Positions 62,901 to 64,000 of a stretch of 64,000 nucleotides of DNA are shown in pieces. Made by a program: the position numbers and the translations under genes. Origin of the DNA: Candidatus Leptofilum gracile (GTDB taxonomy: Bacteria > Chloroflexota > Anaerolineae > Promineifilales > Promineifilaceae); contig JADJOJ010000007.1 in assembly GCA_016713825.1 (NCBI GenBank), positions 806,001 to 870,000 of the forward strand, given 5' to 3'. How positions within the stretch are numbered: position 1 is the first letter of the stretch; every line of letters begins with the position of its first letter. A model generated the notes under the pieces. That model did not search any database. It was not told where the DNA came from and saw only the letters and a list, made by a program, of their open reading frames with translations.

Positions 62901-63431
62901 CTAAGCCTCACCAACCAAGCGCTGAAACAGCCCTGCCTGCCGCTGTTCTAAATATTGCCGGTAACGAGCATCCAGCAGCGGCATGGTCATCAACAGAGCA
63001 TCTTCGCCTGTATCTCGGTAGTAACGAGAACGCGTCCCCACTTCCTCAAACTGATATTTGCGGTAAAGCGCTTGCGCCACCACATTGCTACGACGCACCT
63101 CTAATGTGACCATATTGGCAGGCAGTTTGTACGATTCAACCAGCAAATTAAGCAGCAGCAGTTCACCCAGGCCCTGCCCACGCCAGTTGGGATGGGTGGC
63201 AATGGTGCTTACATGAATTTCATCGGCAATGAGCCAAAAACCAGCAAAGCCAATGAGCGACTCCCTGGTCCCCAACACCTGATAATGGGCAATGTTGTTC
63301 TGGGCCAGCTCATGCTCAAACAGGCCGCTGCGGGTTGGCGTGGGAAAAGAAAGGCGATCGATCTCTTGCACAGTGGGAATATCGGGCAAGGTCATTGGCC
63401 GCAGCCAAAAGGGGTCCGGGGGGGTCAACAT
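62901..63431 (-). CDS. rimI: Ribosomal-protein-alanine N-acetyltransferase (RimI-like)
   Basis: GNAT-fold acetyltransferase that probably acetylates the N-terminus of protein S18 or similar. 176 residues: IDRLSFPTPTRSGLFEHELA, GFAGFWLIADEIHVSTIATH, acetyl-CoA loop RGQGLGELLLLNLL (Q/RxxGxG/A), TLEVRRSNVVAQALYRKYQF and DALLMTMPLLD. The length is slightly more than the E. coli protein because of a C-terminal helix. The start ATG 63431 lies 11 bases after the tsaB stop, so the pair is co-transcribed, as in many genomes. Confidence 0.88.
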   Translation of the reverse strand: MLTPPDPFWLRPMTLPDIPTVQEIDRLSFPTPTRSGLFEHELAQNNIAHYQVLGTRESLIGFAGFWLIADEIHVSTIATHPNWRGQGLGELLLLNLLVESYKLPANMVTLEVRRSNVVAQALYRKYQFEEVGTRSRYYRDTGEDALLMTMPLLDARYRQYLEQRQAGLFQRLVGEA

Positions 63432-63442
63432 GGGGTGTAGAA

Positions 63443-64000
63443 TTAGTTACCAGCGGGATCACGTAAATAAATGGGGGCCAGGGTTTGGGCGTCGTCTACA
63501 TCGCCAGCGCGCAGGCGACGCCAGCCCAATTCTGCCAAAAAACCGGCCCGGCGAACGGCCGTTGCCGGGGGCATAATCTGGAAGGTACGGTCGGTGGCCT
63601 TGATCTGCTTGGCGGCCTGCGCCGTAATTTCGCCCGCAAAAGAAACGCGCCCTTCCAATTTAGGCAACAGCGACTCCCAACTCTCGATAACTGGCGTTTC
63701 GCTGGTTTGCCAGCCACGGCCGTTGGCCCATTCATACGGCGCAGTGCAGATGCGCGTCCGGCCCGCCTCGGCCACAATCCACAGCTGGCCAGGGAACGGC
63801 CCAAACGCCGCTGCCACAATATCCAGCGTAGAAATGCCCAGCAGCGGCGTCTGGTTGGCCAGGGCCAACCCTTTGGCCAGGGCCATGCCCACCCGCAGCC
63901 CGGTGTAAGAACCAGGGCCAATGGCTACGGCAATGCCATCCAAGTCGGCGGCGGTCACGTTGGCCCGCTGCATCATCACTTGCAAGTTGGGGGTTAGCTC
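63443..64000 (-). CDS. tsaB: tRNA threonylcarbamoyladenosine biosynthesis protein TsaB, partial
   Basis: Partner of TsaD in making t6A37 of ANN-reading tRNAs. The right edge cuts the gene; at least 186 residues of the C-terminal part are seen and the N-terminal roughly 50 residues, including the first ASKHA strand, are missing. Visible: LDGIAVAIGPGSYTGLRVGM (the ASKHA phosphate-2-type loop of TsaB), KGLALANQTPLLGISTLDIV, and the end TLAPIYLRDPAGN. The gene continues at least to base 64000 in frame (ELTPNLQV upstream of the first internal start). Followed by rimI. One iterated palindrome encodes TAVRRA. Confidence 0.92.
   Translation of the reverse strand, partial: ELTPNLQVMMQRANVTAADLDGIAVAIGPGSYTGLRVGMALAKGLALANQTPLLGISTLDIVAAAFGPFPGQLWIVAEAGRTRICTAPYEWANGRGWQTSETPVIESWESLLPKLEGRVSFAGEITAQAAKQIKATDRTFQIMPPATAVRRAGFLAELGWRRLRAGDVDDAQTLAPIYLRDPAGN

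Larger units (their letters stand above)
17..63723. repeat. Highly iterated palindrome ACGGCCGT (core of AACGGCCGTT), dispersed over the whole window
   Basis: The 8-base palindrome ACGGCCGT, usually within AACGGCCGTT and often within GGAACGGCCGTTCC, is scattered over the window; I counted about 110 exact copies by eye (first at 17-24, last at 63716-63723), against one to two expected from base composition. Copies lie on average every 0.6 kb, mostly inside genes but also between them, for example twice near 20.27 kb, twice near 21.08 kb and six times within the GlmU-like gene at 49-49.9 kb. Near-miss forms (TCGGCCGT, GCGGCCGT, ACGGCCGC) are also common. In coding frames the copies give recurring tripeptides Thr-Ala-Val, Asn-Gly-Arg or Arg-Pro. 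It is not tandem and has no fixed spacing. This resembles HIP1 of cyanobacteria in behaviour but not in sequence. Confidence 0.93.

Noticed and set aside
1..64000. Insertion sequence or prophage in the window
   Set aside because: No transposase, integrase or phage structural gene was recognised in any frame; repeats present are non-coding.

Overview
The window looks like chromosomal DNA of a filament- or biofilm-type Chloroflexota (Anaerolineae-like; inferred from gene content, not proven). Pointers are a fused glycyl-tRNA synthetase (alpha plus beta in one chain), an ECF sigma/RskA-type anti-sigma pair, many lipoproteins with an L-x-A-C type lipobox, Ser/Thr kinase-AAA-TPR signalling, heme A synthase and complex I subunit N (aerobic respiration) next to a tungsten-type aldehyde ferredoxin oxidoreductase. 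No phage, transposase or CRISPR locus was seen.

Layout. 0-6 kb: end of a penicillin-acylase-family gene, a small acidic membrane protein, BirA, an S1-domain protein, FtsK/SpoIIIE, an antitoxin remnant. 6-16 kb: SPFH/flotillin-like protein, TAP-type hydrolase lipoprotein, heme A synthase, DUF72 protein, NuoN, 8-oxoguanine-deaminase-like amidohydrolase. 16-23.6 kb: a minus-strand block of an O-antigen/teichoic-type ABC ATPase (Wzt-like), a beta-propeller protein and two secreted glycosidase-like proteins, then a degenerate histidine kinase and a uracil-DNA glycosylase. 23.7-34 kb: M3 peptidase, hybrid histidine kinase, dioxygenase-fold/YceI lipoprotein, alpha/beta hydrolase-acyl ligase fusion, TrmB, small membrane protein. 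34-44 kb: NHLRC2-like thioredoxin/NHL lipoprotein, MecA-like lipoprotein PBP, anti-sigma/sigma, GlyQS. 44-48 kb: RecO, a globin-MoaD fusion, MoaD, a small companion protein and the aldehyde ferredoxin oxidoreductase. 48-64 kb: cytidine deaminase, GlmU-like protein, tRNA-Gln, RecR-YbaB-DnaX, kinase-AAA-TPR, S8 protease with a GGNYW tandem repeat, GAF histidine kinase, sugar epimerase, RimI and TsaB.

Three window-wide signals stand out. (1) The palindrome ACGGCCGT, mostly as AACGGCCGTT, occurs about 110 times by hand count in 64 kb where one or two would be expected; it lies mostly inside genes and behaves like the cyanobacterial HIP1 element. (2) Intergenic gaps are full of short tandem 7-8-mers arranged as hairpins and of several longer dispersed inverted repeats, some of which have entered coding sequence (uracil-DNA glycosylase, NuoN C-terminus, TrmB stop codon). 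(3) About a dozen otherwise intact genes are broken by single-base shifts, mostly at homopolymers, which points to uncorrected long-read assembly errors rather than decay; I give those genes as single CDS spans and name the shift points.

The best candidate for an undescribed system is 44.7-48.2 kb: a globin fused to a MoaD/ThiS-like beta-grasp domain, divergent from a free MoaD-like carrier ending in GGG, a small unknown protein and a tungsto-enzyme of the AOR family.
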